Below are positions 26,554 through 35,136 of a DNA stretch of 64,000 nt, one piece after another (the stretch's first letter is position 1; each line of letters starts with the position of its first letter). The notes below the pieces were generated by a model. It was given only the letters and a program-made list of their open reading frames with translations, made no database searches and was not told where the DNA came from. The position numbers and the translations under genes are program-made. The DNA comes from an uncultured Mucilaginibacter sp. (lineage in GTDB: Bacteria; Bacteroidota; Bacteroidia; Sphingobacteriales; Sphingobacteriaceae), in contig CAIPFE010000028.1 in the NCBI GenBank assembly GCA_903864275.1, positions 62,001 to 126,000 of the forward strand, given 5' to 3'.

Positions 26554-28389
26554 TTTCGTGAAAGTGATAAAAGCTGAATTTATGCTGTGGAAGAGAATAA
26601 AGAATTTTGTTGGGTTTGATGATTACCGCTTATCGTTAGAGAATAAACTTTTCAATGCTGTTTGCTTAACAGTTGGTTTTACCATGCTGCTTGGCCTGGT
26701 GGTAAATGTGCTTTTAGGTTTTCCAATAGGTTTAATTCTCGTTCAATTATTTTTAGGGGGATTATCTGCTTTTGCGTTTTATAAAAGCAGGTATAAAGGC
26801 TACAAGGAAAATATGGCGCTGGTTTATATTGCTATCGGCATAATTATGTTTATCCCAGGCTGGTTTTTAAACGGGGGGATCGAAGGGTCGACTACCCATG
26901 TGGGCGTTTTTTTTATCGTGCTAATCATGATAATGGTAAAGCGTAAACATCACCTGGTTTTTATAGGTATACTCGTGGCGGTTTTCCTGGGCTGCTATTT
27001 TTTAGAAAAGCGTTTCCCGCAATGGGTAACTCCCCCTGACAGTATTGGGCAAAAAGAAACCGATCTTATTTCTTCGGCTGTAACTTTTATACTAATAACC
27101 GGTTTATTGGTGAGTTTCCTAAAAAGGAGCCATGAAAAGGATAAAAGAGCGCTGGTTGAAAAAAGCGAGCAATTGCAGTCTTCACAAATAGCATTATCGG
27201 CGGCCAAGGACCTTGCTGAGGGGGCCACGATCGCCAAATCAAATTTTTTGGCGAATATGAGCCACGAAATACGCACACCACTAAATGGCATTATCGGCAC
27301 CACCCAACTGCTCACGCACTCGGATATATCCCCCGACCAGCGGGAACTGCTGCAAACCCTGCAATCCAGCAGTAACCTGCTCATTAATATTATCAGCGAT
27401 ATACTTGACCTTTCGAAGATCGAAGCTGATAAACTGGTACTTTATCCAAAGCCGGTAAATATCAGGAATTGCATAAAAACTGTTTTTGAAATAACTCACC
27501 CTGGCATTGCGGTCTCGGGTAAAAACATCGCATTGAACTATACCATTGATGATGCCCTTGCAGAATATCTAAAAATGGATGAAGGCCGGGTACAGCAGAT
27601 TCTGGTTAATTTGATTGGTAACGCTATTAAGTTTACCGACGAAGGTGTGGTTGAATTAAATATAGTCGCCTCAAACGAAAAAATAATATCCAGGAAGTTG
27701 TTTTTAGTGTGAAGGATACTGGAATTGGGATCAGCGAGGAAGCGTTGTCGCAGTTATTCAAGCCTTTTACACAGGTAAATACTACTGCCTTACGGAAATA
27801 TGGCGGGACCGGCCTAGGGCTATCCATCTGTAAAAAGCTGGTCGAAATGATGGACGGTAAATTATGGGTTGAAAGCAAGGAAGCGGAAGGCTCCGTTTTC
27901 AATTTTAGTCTTCCATTACAAATTGCATCATCCGATGGCATCGATGAAGCTCCAGTGATCAGCAATGAAGTTTATCAATACCATCCGCTGAATATTTTGT
28001 TAGCCGAAGACAATAAGATGAACCAACTGATTGCAGGCAAAACATTTAAAAAAATAGGATATGATATTGATATAGCCGATAACGGTAAAATTGCCCTTGA
28101 AATGCTTGAGAAGAAAGCCTATGACCTTGTTTTTATGGATATCCAGATGCCCGAGATGGACGGGCTTGAGGCTGCAAGGCATATTATGGAAAAGTACAAA
28201 GATAGTGCCCCACCCATTATAGCTATGACGGCCAACGTGCTGAGCGAGGATGAACAGGAATGTAAGCTTGCCGGCATGAAGGACTTTGTAAGCAAGCCCT
28301 TTACCATTGAGCGGTTGGAAAAAGTGATCCTTAAATGGGGAGGCCAAATTGAAAAGGTATTGGACCGGGTGGATCACGATCGGGAGTAG
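26543..28389 (+). pseudogene. Hybrid histidine kinase with frameshift (one gene, two frames)
   Basis: Two frames together encode one hybrid kinase of about 615 residues. The first (26543-27712) has five or six TM segments, a HisKA helix with [15 protein letters not shown] (His near 241) and the N-box of the ATPase domain ([14 protein letters not shown]). The second (from about 27684) continues with the G1/G2 boxes ([31 protein letters not shown]) and a receiver domain (ILLAEDNKMNQ, VFMDIQMPEMDG). The break is at an A6 run, 27678-27683; a seventh A would restore reading as [19 protein letters not shown]. This may be a true mutation, a sequence error or slippage. It overlaps the VOC gene. Confidence 0.85.
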
Positions 28390-28392
28390 AAT

Positions 28393-28462
28393 CAAGAATC
28401 ATTATGGCAGCAATCACGACAAAAAATAGAAACACTTTCACTTCTTTCCATCTTGATTCTTG
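28393..28462. repeat. Inverted repeat downstream of the kinase
   Basis: caagaatca at 28393-28401 and tgattcttg at 28454-28462 are perfect 9-base inverted arms around a 52-base spacer. There is no T-run, so it is a weak terminator candidate. Confidence 0.45.
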
Positions 28463-28525
28463 CCTCTTGCCACCCTGGCTCTTCCCCTGGTAATCTTTGA
28501 ATAGTACCACAAAATCACCAATAAA

Positions 28526-28559
28526 TACCATCGTGATGGTAATATACTGTTTATCTTTG
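28526..28559 (+). promoter_or_regulatory. Candidate operator palindrome plus -7 element of the AraC gene
   Basis: taccatc gt gatggta at 28526-28541 has perfect 7-base arms. TATCTTTG at 28552-28559 is a full match to TAnnTTTG and ends four bases before the ATG at 28564. The palindrome covers the place where the -33 TTG would sit, and no TTG is there. The arrangement suits control by a regulator, possibly the AraC protein itself. Confidence 0.5.
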
Positions 28560-28563
28560 TATT

Positions 28564-29451
28564 ATGTTACAAAGCGCGCCGGTATATGACATATGCGCCC
28601 TGTCTGATTTTGGGCAGGATGATATTATCGTTAGCCGCTTCGCACCCTATTTAAACCATCACAAGAATCTGAGCGCCGCCCACAGGCATACCTTTTATCA
28701 TTTGTTGCTTTTTATTGAAGGAGGAGGCAGTCACACAATCGATTTTGAGCGCTTTAAAGTAAAACCATATCAAATATATTTTATGATACCCGGCCAGGTA
28801 CATTCATGGAATTTTGAAGGTCTTACTGACGGCTACGTCATTAATTTTTCCAGCGCCTTTTTTCAAACATTCTTATTAAACGGCGCTTACACGGAAAATT
28901 TCCCTTTTTTCAGCGGCGATGTTAAAGACGCTGTTATTGATTTACCTGAAACCCTTCATGCTAAAATGTCGCTGTTATTTGAGGAAATTGTTACAGAGGC
29001 AGACAACAGGGCAGAACAGGGTTCAGATATGTTAAAGGTGCTGATGCTCCAGGTGTTTATCCTCATCGGCCGCTTAAACAAAGATGCCGGTACCCATGCG
29101 CATTCTTCCTACAATCAAACTTTGCTTAAAAATTTCAAGAAGCTGATTGACGCTAACTACGCACTGCTGAAACTGCCAAAAGATTATGCCGACCTGCTGT
29201 ATATCACCCCTAATCATTTAAATGCAATTTGTAAAGACCTTTTAGGGATGCAGGCCGGCGAGATAATCAGGAACCGGACCTTGTTGGAAGCTAAGCGTTT
29301 GCTTACTAACCCGCAACTAAACATTGCCGGCATTGCGCTTGAACTTAATTTTAGCGATAACTCCTACTTCACTAAGTTTTTTAAAAAGACCGAAGGCATC
29401 ACGCCTGAAGAATTCAGAAAAAAAATATTAAATCAAAACCACCATGAATAA
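28564..29451 (+). CDS. AraC-family transcription regulator
   Basis: A 295-residue protein with an N-terminal cupin-like sensing domain (LNHHKNLSAAHRHTFYHLLLF, PYQIYFMIPGQVHSWNF) and a C-terminal pair of helix-turn-helix motifs (DYADLLYITPNHLNAICKDLL and IALELNFSDNSYFTKFFKKTEGITPEEFR). It probably activates a nearby or distant target when a small ligand binds. It overlaps the DUF983 gene by eight bases, so they are coexpressed. The target is unknown. Confidence 0.92.
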   Translation: MLQSAPVYDICALSDFGQDDIIVSRFAPYLNHHKNLSAAHRHTFYHLLLFIEGGGSHTIDFERFKVKPYQIYFMIPGQVHSWNFEGLTDGYVINFSSAFFQTFLLNGAYTENFPFFSGDVKDAVIDLPETLHAKMSLLFEEIVTEADNRAEQGSDMLKVLMLQVFILIGRLNKDAGTHAHSSYNQTLLKNFKKLIDANYALLKLPKDYADLLYITPNHLNAICKDLLGMQAGEIIRNRTLLEAKRLLTNPQLNIAGIALELNFSDNSYFTKFFKKTEGITPEEFRKKILNQNHHE

Positions 29452-29842
29452 CCAGGAAAAAAGATTGCCTGCATGGCCTGCAGTTGTGCATGCCAGGTGC
29501 CCCAGGTGCCGCCGGGGAGCAATGTTTACCACTACTATGTATGGCTTTAGATCGCAGCAAATGAACAAAACCTGCCCTCATTGCGGGCTGGAATTTGAAC
29601 GCGAACCCGGCTACTTTTATGTAGCCATGTTAATAAGCTATGCCATGTTTGTTGCCGAAATGGTAACACTTGCCGTTGCCCTGCATGTTTTAACCGGGAG
29701 TAATAATCCATGGCTGTATATAGCTGTTATTATGACAACCGGCATTATACTCTCACCGTTCAATTTCAGGTATTCAAGGGTGATCCTATTGCACTGGCTA
29801 ACGCCCGGTTTGCATTATCAGCCGGAACTGAGCGGGGATTAA
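29444..29842 (+). CDS. DUF983-family membrane protein
   Basis: A 132-residue protein with two Cys-x2-Cys knuckles forming a zinc-ribbon-like head (HARCPRCRRGAMF and NKTCPHCGLEFE), then two membrane segments (about residues 60-82 and 87-107) and FNFRYSRVILLHW, all typical of DUF983. The role of this family is unknown; in other genomes it occurs near cytochrome oxidase genes, but not here. It is probably in the inner membrane with the zinc head in the cytoplasm. It is cotranscribed with the AraC regulator. Confidence 0.88.
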   Translation: MNNQEKRLPAWPAVVHARCPRCRRGAMFTTTMYGFRSQQMNKTCPHCGLEFEREPGYFYVAMLISYAMFVAEMVTLAVALHVLTGSNNPWLYIAVIMTTGIILSPFNFRYSRVILLHWLTPGLHYQPELSGD

Positions 29843-29843
29843 T

Positions 29844-29948
29844 TAGTAGCAGGATTTAGTGGCAGTAGCGGTTATATTTAGTAGCAGGACTTTGAACTAT
29901 AGTGTTGCGGCAACTGGGAACTGCCACTATGGCTTCGACTGCTACTTA
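29844..29948. repeat. Imperfect inverted repeat with internal copy
   Basis: Left arms tagtagcag (29844-29852) and tagtggcagt (29857-29866) are mirrored by actgccacta (29920-29929) and ctgctactta (29939-29948). A third tagtagcagg copy lies at 29879. The arms could fold into a long stem-loop between the DUF983 gene and the next gene. Confidence 0.5.
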
Positions 29949-29999
29949 AAACTGCCGCTAACAAAGGAATGTAACAATCCCGTGAAACACGCCCTTTTC

Positions 30000-30374
30000 A
30001 TGCCAATTTCATCTGCCATCGATAAACTTGCAATAACAAATTTTTGGATGATGAAACGCGTGCCCGCTGCAAATTGGATGTCTTTTAACAATATTCTATA
30101 TATTGGTGATGATGCCAAACATTGCATCGGGATCATTGAAAAGTTTAACGAGCGCCTGATCGAAATTGAGCAAAAATATTCGGGCTGGTTCATCAGCGGG
30201 AGCTACAAATATGCAGCCCACGATAAGCTTCAGCGCCATATCCATTATCACTTTGAAGGAGGTATAGCTATTTTTAAATTTAAAAATGAGGATGAGATCC
30301 CGGCTATTATCCGCAGAGAATGTGTCACAGCTTGCCGGGAACTGGCTTTTGAACAGCTTAATTACGCTTCGTAA
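30000..30374 (+). CDS. Hypothetical protein, about 124 aa
   Basis: I chose the ATG at 30000. The open frame continues to 29859, but the upstream part lies in the inverted repeat and reads like non-coding sequence; a GTG at 29982 is another possible start. The product has WMSFNNILYIGDDAKHCIGIIEKFNERLIEIEQ, IHYHFEGGIAIFKFK and a Cys-containing C-terminus. There is no signal peptide and no recognised family. It is probably cytoplasmic. Confidence 0.55.
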   Translation: MPISSAIDKLAITNFWMMKRVPAANWMSFNNILYIGDDAKHCIGIIEKFNERLIEIEQKYSGWFISGSYKYAAHDKLQRHIHYHFEGGIAIFKFKNEDEIPAIIRRECVTACRELAFEQLNYAS

Positions 30375-30477
30375 ATCCCTTCCAATCCATCTCCAATAAA
30401 AACAGTAAGGCTCTTTTTTTTATTGTCCTGAAAATCAGGCTGTAATCACGTTTTTTAAAAAAATTCTAACGTAATAT

Positions 30478-30508
30478 TTGCAACGTACGTTTTTAATACA
30501 TACCTTTG
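30478..30508 (+). promoter_or_regulatory. Promoter and palindromic operator of the BlaI-type gene
   Basis: TTG (30478-30480) is separated by 20 bases from TACCTTTG (30501-30508), a strong fit to the Bacteroidota TTG/TAnnTTTG promoter. A perfect 10-base palindrome aacgtacgtt at 30482-30491 lies in the spacer, where a BlaI-type dimer could block polymerase. The ATG begins four bases after the -7 element. Confidence 0.75.
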
Positions 30509-30512
30509 GTTT

Positions 30513-30917
30513 ATGATGTTGTTTAACAAGGATACCGACAAAATTATAGTTCCGACAAAAACCGAAATGGATGTGTTGCAGGTACTGTGGAAGCATGGCC
30601 CGTCGACTGTTCGTTTTGTTCACGATAAGTTGAATGAGCAAAAGGAAATTGTGCAGTATACATCAACTTTAAAGCTGATGCAGGTGATGAAAGAGAAAGG
30701 GATGGTTGACAGGGATGAGACTAATATGAAACATATTTACAGCGCTACCGTGGAAGAAGATAAGATAAAAGGTAACTTGCTGGGCCGGTTTATGGATTCG
30801 ATGTTTGATGGTTCGGCCAGCAACCTGATGCTCGCTCTGCTTGATAATGATAAAACATCGGCAGCGGAGTTGCAGAAAATAAAAGAGCTATTAAAAAAAA
30901 TGGATACAGCTAAATAA
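30513..30917 (+). CDS. BlaI/MecI/CopY-family repressor
   Basis: A 134-residue winged-helix repressor. The DNA-binding domain shows TKTEMDVLQVLWKHGPSTVRFVHDKLNE, TLKLMQVMKEKGMVDRDE and the wing HIYSATVEEDK; the C-terminal dimerisation helices follow (AELQKIKELLKKMDTAK). In the family, the partner BlaR1/M56 protease triggers loss of the repressor and induction of the operon. A gene for such a protease starts six bases downstream. It probably represses this operon through the palindrome in its promoter. Confidence 0.93.
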   Translation: MMLFNKDTDKIIVPTKTEMDVLQVLWKHGPSTVRFVHDKLNEQKEIVQYTSTLKLMQVMKEKGMVDRDETNMKHIYSATVEEDKIKGNLLGRFMDSMFDGSASNLMLALLDNDKTSAAELQKIKELLKKMDTAK

Positions 30918-30922
30918 AAAAA

Positions 30923-32653
30923 ATGGACCAGGTTTTAATAAGCGCAGCAATAAATAAAATGATCCCGGCATTTGGCTGGATGCTGATCCATTCGTTGTGG
31001 GAGGGCTTGCTTTTTGCCATTATAACCGGCGTGGTTTTAATGCTCACCAAAAAATCAAGCGCTGCTTATCGCTATAACCTGGTGCTGCTTTTATTTGCCG
31101 GGTTCCTCCTCTCATGCGTATTTACTTTTATATTGGAATGGAATAACAACGCCGCGTCCGGGGCATTGAAACCGCTGTTGCCCGGCAATGGTGGTACTAT
31201 TACACCGGCTTTGTTTTTTAGCAATGTACACGGCTTTAAACAATTGGTTAAAACATTGAGCGTATATTTTTCGGCAAATGAGCCGTTGCTGGTTCTGATC
31301 TGGTTTATTATTTTCCTGTTTAAGAGCGTAAAGATGATGGCCTGTTTGGTTTACAACCAGCAGATCAGGACCCGGCAGGTATCAGAACCCTCCGAATTTT
31401 GGGTTAAAACTGTCGCCACGTTTGCTGAGAAGTTGCAGATAAAAAAAGCTGTTAAGCTGTTACAATCGGGCTATATAAAAATGCCGGTTGTAGAGGGTCA
31501 TCTAAAACCCATTATTCTAATCCCCGCTGGCATATTGGCAAGCCTGCCGGCTGAACAGGTTGAAGCGATTTTACTGCACGAGCTGGCCCACATCCGCCGC
31601 AACGATTATTTTGTTAATTTCCTTCAAAACATTGCCGAAACGGTATTTTTCTTTAATCCGGGTTTGCTGTGGATATCGTCCATATTAAGGGAAGAGCGCG
31701 AAAACTGCTGCGATGATATTGCATTGGAGCAAACCAAAAATAAAGTGGGCTTTGTACAGGCGCTGATCAGCTTTAAGGAGCATGAAATGTACGGCTCAAG
31801 TTATGCTGTTGCCTTCCCTGGTAAAAAGAATTACCTGCTGCGCAGGGTAAGCCGGATAATGAGCAATAAAAATATGAATTTCGGTCCCGGCGAAAGGATA
31901 TTTTTTATCTGCAGCATACTAATACTTTCGGCCCTGATGGCGGCTGCATCGGTAGCGCAGATCAAAGAATATGCAAAAACCGGCTTTCGGAAAACCCACG
32001 CGGTTTCAGCATCCGTGGCCGGAGTTAGTCAAAAAGCAGTCGTCATAAACCGCAGCAGCACTATCAGGGCGGTAAGGGCTAAAATAAAATATGCGCAGGT
32101 AAACGCGAGGTTAGAAATGCAAAGCGGCATAGCCGACATAACGGAAAAAGCTGAACATGCGGAGGCTAGCAGGACAATAGCGCAGCCGGCAACGGAAATT
32201 GCCCTGATAAACAATCAAGAGCAGCTTTCGGAAAGGGGCCAGGCAGAAAAAGATCAGATACAAGCTGCAAAAGACCAGGCGCAGGCTAAACTCGACCAGG
32301 CGCAGGCACTTAAAGACCAGGCGCAGGCCCGGAGTGACCAGGCACAGGCCAAGGCGCAGCAGGATGAGCTAACGAGCAAAGCGCGGTTACAGGTGGATAA
32401 AAAGCAGGAACGGCTCATCGTGAACGAGCAACAAGTTCGCTTAAACCAGGAACAGGCTATACGTAACAAGGAACAAGCGCGCTTAAATCAAATACAGGAA
32501 CAGAAGAACCGGGACCAGGTAGCCCGCAACCAGGAGCAGGCAAGGAAAAACCAGGAGCAGGCGTTGAGAAACCAGGAACAAGAACAGAGGAACAGGGAGC
32601 AGGCTGAGAAGAACAGAGAGCAGGCTGAGAAGAACAACGTAAGCGTACAATAA
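30923..32653 (+). CDS. BlaR1-like M56 metalloprotease with Gln-rich coiled-coil tail
   Basis: A 576-residue membrane protein. Membrane segments lie near residues 15-36, 45-66, 125-145 and 327-348. The gluzincin motif LLHELAHIRRND gives His219, Glu220 and His223, followed by ENCCDDIALE with the third zinc ligand. The tail after the last TM carries no penicillin-binding-like sensor. It has about 140 residues (430-572) of imperfect heptads such as KDQAQAK, RNQEQAL and KNREQAE, predicted to form a long coiled coil in the periplasm. The heptads recur in the exported proteins encoded next. Its job is probably to sense envelope stress and cleave the BlaI-type repressor. Confidence 0.9.
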   Translation: MDQVLISAAINKMIPAFGWMLIHSLWEGLLFAIITGVVLMLTKKSSAAYRYNLVLLLFAGFLLSCVFTFILEWNNNAASGALKPLLPGNGGTITPALFFSNVHGFKQLVKTLSVYFSANEPLLVLIWFIIFLFKSVKMMACLVYNQQIRTRQVSEPSEFWVKTVATFAEKLQIKKAVKLLQSGYIKMPVVEGHLKPIILIPAGILASLPAEQVEAILLHELAHIRRNDYFVNFLQNIAETVFFFNPGLLWISSILREERENCCDDIALEQTKNKVGFVQALISFKEHEMYGSSYAVAFPGKKNYLLRRVSRIMSNKNMNFGPGERIFFICSILILSALMAAASVAQIKEYAKTGFRKTHAVSASVAGVSQKAVVINRSSTIRAVRAKIKYAQVNARLEMQSGIADITEKAEHAEASRTIAQPATEIALINNQEQLSERGQAEKDQIQAAKDQAQAKLDQAQALKDQAQARSDQAQAKAQQDELTSKARLQVDKKQERLIVNEQQVRLNQEQAIRNKEQARLNQIQEQKNRDQVARNQEQARKNQEQALRNQEQEQRNREQAEKNREQAEKNNVSVQ

Positions 32654-32683
32654 TAAAATAACAAAGAATATCAAAGTATGGTA

Positions 32684-32712
32684 ATACATGCGGCAAGCGC
32701 AACCGCATGTAT
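32684..32712. repeat. 10-bp perfect hairpin between the protease and first coil gene
   Basis: atacatgcgg (32684-32693) and ccgcatgtat (32703-32712) form a perfect stem with a 9-base loop. There is no T-run, so it is more likely an mRNA stability or processing element or a binding site than a terminator. Confidence 0.65.
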
Positions 32713-32815
32713 AAACCCGACTGTGCTATAAATCTGAAATTTCGAGCTTTTTTAAATGCCGCTTTAAGGCGGAGTAGTAGCCTATTGTCCAATTTTTAAA
32801 ACCAAAATCAATAAA

Positions 32816-33640
32816 ATGAAAACACATTACATTAAATGCAGCCTATGGCTGGTGGCTGCTTTGCTGAGCACGTTGGCTGCTAAAGCACAAACCAGCGTAT
32901 CCGGCAAAACCGCTTATGCCGGCACTTATAATAGTTATGACCGGATCCATGGGGAGAACGGCAAGCAGGTTGAAACTATACAAGCTAACCTTGATGATAA
33001 GGTCTACAAAATGGAGCTCGTTAACGATAAAATCACGGAACTATATGTGGATGGTGTAAAGATACCAGCTGCGGATTGGGATAAGTATAGCGACGCTATA
33101 GCCGCGATCCGCGAACAGATAAGGAAAAACAGGATACAGGCATTGCGCAACCAGGAACAGGCGAAGAAAAACCAGGAACAGGCTGTCCGCAACCAGCAAC
33201 AGGACCAAAAGAACTAGGAACAGGCCCTCCGCAACCAGGAGCAGGCGAAGAAAAACCAGCAACAGGCTGTCCGCAACCAGCAACAGGAAGAAAAGAACAA
33301 GGAACAGGTCGCGCGGAACCAGGAACAAGCTGCCCATAACCAGGACCAGGCTATACGTAACAAGGAGCAGGCAATGCGTAACCAGGAACAGGCAAAGAAA
33401 AACCAACTGCAAGCCGAAAAAAATAGAATTCAAGCCGAAGAGAATGAGCGCCTGATGAAACAACTGGTACAAGACCTTGTAGCCGATAAAATAATACCGG
33501 ATGAAAACAGCCTGCACGATTTAACCATTAATGCCGATGGAATGACAGTAAACGGTGTTAAACAGCCGGACGGAGTGTTTAAGAAGTACAAAGAAAAATA
33601 CGACAATTTTTCGATGGGTGATTTTTCTTATCACAACTAA
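32816..33640 (+). pseudogene. Exported coiled-coil repeat protein 1, interrupted by an amber codon
   Basis: One frame of 275 codons with a TAG at 33215-33217 (codon 134). It has a signal peptide (MKTHYIKCSLWLVAALLSTLAAKAQ), an N-terminal domain (KMELVNDKITELYVDGVKIP...), Gln-rich heptads (RNQEQAK, KNQEQAV) and a C-terminal domain (QLVQDLVADKIIPDENSL...GMTVNGVKQPDGVFKKYKEKY). The stop falls inside the heptads where AAG or CAG is expected (KN-stop-EQA). The frame stays open on both sides, and the intact paralog is at 35137-36000. This could be a recent nonsense mutation, readthrough or a sequence error. The 5' part alone would yield 133 residues. Confidence 0.8.
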
Positions 33641-33697
33641 GAGAATTCTTTGGGTGTTCGTAAGTAGTGAAAGGCTTTGACCCTAACGACGTAAAAC

Positions 33698-35122
33698 ATG
33701 AAAGCATCTTATATAAAAGCAGTCACGCTGCTGATTGGAACATTAGTAATGTCGTTCGCAGTTAAGGCGCAGTCTGTTACTGACAGTTTAGATAGCCTTA
33801 TGCATGCATTGCACGGCCGAGGACAATTCAACGGAAGCATTTTAGTGAGCATGGGCGGTAAGATGGTATATGAAAAGGCCTATGGCAAAGCTGATTTAAG
33901 TAGCGACGAAGATTTCACTACCGCAACGCCTTGTTACCTTGCTTCGGTTTCCAAGCAATTTACTGCCATGGGGATAATGATGCTACAGCAGAAGGGACTG
34001 TTGGATTACAGCGATCCTCTTTCAAAATATTTCCCTGAATTTCCATCGTATGCACAAACAGTTACAATCCGGCATTTATTAAACCATACATCCGGAATAG
34101 TTAACTACGAGAATCTTGGTATTGACCATTCCTGGATAACAAATAAGGATGTATTTGAAAGTTTGGTTAAACAGCCGGCTTTACGATTTAAACCAGGCGA
34201 TAAATATGAATACAGCAATTCGGGCTATGTTCTTTTAGCAATGATTATTGAAAAGGTATCCGGAACGTCTTTTTCCGGATTTATGGAGAAGAACATATTT
34301 CAGCCGTTGAGCATGCATGATTCGTTCGTTTATGATAAATCAACCCCCAGGGCAAAACTAAGGGAGAAGGCTTATGGTAAATTCAACGATATAAGCCAAT
34401 ATGAGGGGGGCGCTGTAGGTGATGGCGGTATATTTTCCTCTGTGGATGATTTGTTTAAGTGGGATGCAGCGCTTTACGGTGAAACGCTGGTCATCCAGTC
34501 AACGTTAAGTAAAGCTTTTAGCCCGGCGATGCTGAATAATGGAACAACCTCACCATATGGTTTTGGCTGGATGTTAAAAAACGAAAATGGAGAACAAATT
34601 GTTTACCATACCGGCGGATCGGGCGGCTTCAGGACATTTATCGAACGCCAATTAACTCATCAAAACACCATCATCATTTTAACCAATATTGAAAGCTCTC
34701 CCCGCATGGAAATCAGGAACGCTATTGTAAATATCCTGGCGAACAAGCCCTACACGCTTCCTAAAATCTCTATAGCAACAGAAATGTATAAGATCAGGAA
34801 CGAAAATGGGATTGACTCCGCGATAAACTTTTACAATTTCAATAAGCTGCGACATAAGGGCATTTATGATTTCGGAGAACAGGAATTAAATTTATTAGGC
34901 TATAAGCTTTGGTCAATAAATAAAATAGACGAGGCAGTTGCAATTTTCAAGTTGAACGTGGTAGCCAATCCGGCATCATCAAATGCTAACGAAAGTTTAG
35001 GAGAAGCCTATCTTGAGCGGGGTGATAAGCAATTGGCTGCGGAGAGTTTCAATAGATCGTTAAGCATTGATCCGCAGAATTCTGATGCGATCAGGATGAA
35101 AAAAAAAATAAATAAACAATAA
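33698..35122 (+). CDS. Exported class C beta-lactamase-like serine hydrolase with TPR-like tail
   Basis: A 474-residue protein with a signal peptide (...SFAVKAQ). The serine beta-lactamase/PBP-like triad is present: ASVSK (Ser83-x-x-Lys86), YSN (Tyr172, Asn174) and HTGGSGG (304-307, His in place of the Lys of KTG). The C-terminal 75 residues are TPR-like ([43 protein letters not shown]). It may be a peptidase/esterase acting on D-Ala peptides or esters; beta-lactam hydrolysis is possible but not shown. It lies between the two coiled-coil genes and downstream of the BlaI/BlaR1 pair, so it is likely under the same control. Confidence 0.88.
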   Translation: MKASYIKAVTLLIGTLVMSFAVKAQSVTDSLDSLMHALHGRGQFNGSILVSMGGKMVYEKAYGKADLSSDEDFTTATPCYLASVSKQFTAMGIMMLQQKGLLDYSDPLSKYFPEFPSYAQTVTIRHLLNHTSGIVNYENLGIDHSWITNKDVFESLVKQPALRFKPGDKYEYSNSGYVLLAMIIEKVSGTSFSGFMEKNIFQPLSMHDSFVYDKSTPRAKLREKAYGKFNDISQYEGGAVGDGGIFSSVDDLFKWDAALYGETLVIQSTLSKAFSPAMLNNGTTSPYGFGWMLKNENGEQIVYHTGGSGGFRTFIERQLTHQNTIIILTNIESSPRMEIRNAIVNILANKPYTLPKISIATEMYKIRNENGIDSAINFYNFNKLRHKGIYDFGEQELNLLGYKLWSINKIDEAVAIFKLNVVANPASSNANESLGEAYLERGDKQLAAESFNRSLSIDPQNSDAIRMKKKINKQ

Positions 35123-35136
35123 AAATCAACAAAAAA

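Noticed and set aside
27709..28389. Separate kinase/receiver gene
   Set aside because: It starts in the middle of the ATPase domain at a GTG and is the second half of the frameshifted kinase gene.
32254..32469. Antisense frame rich in Ala, Cys, Trp and Ser repeats
   Set aside because: It is the complement of the repetitive coil tail; the repeat opens frames on the other strand. There is no signal or independent start.
33374..33640. Separate small gene starting with MRNQEQAK
   Set aside because: It is the in-frame continuation of the amber-interrupted coil gene, not an independent gene.
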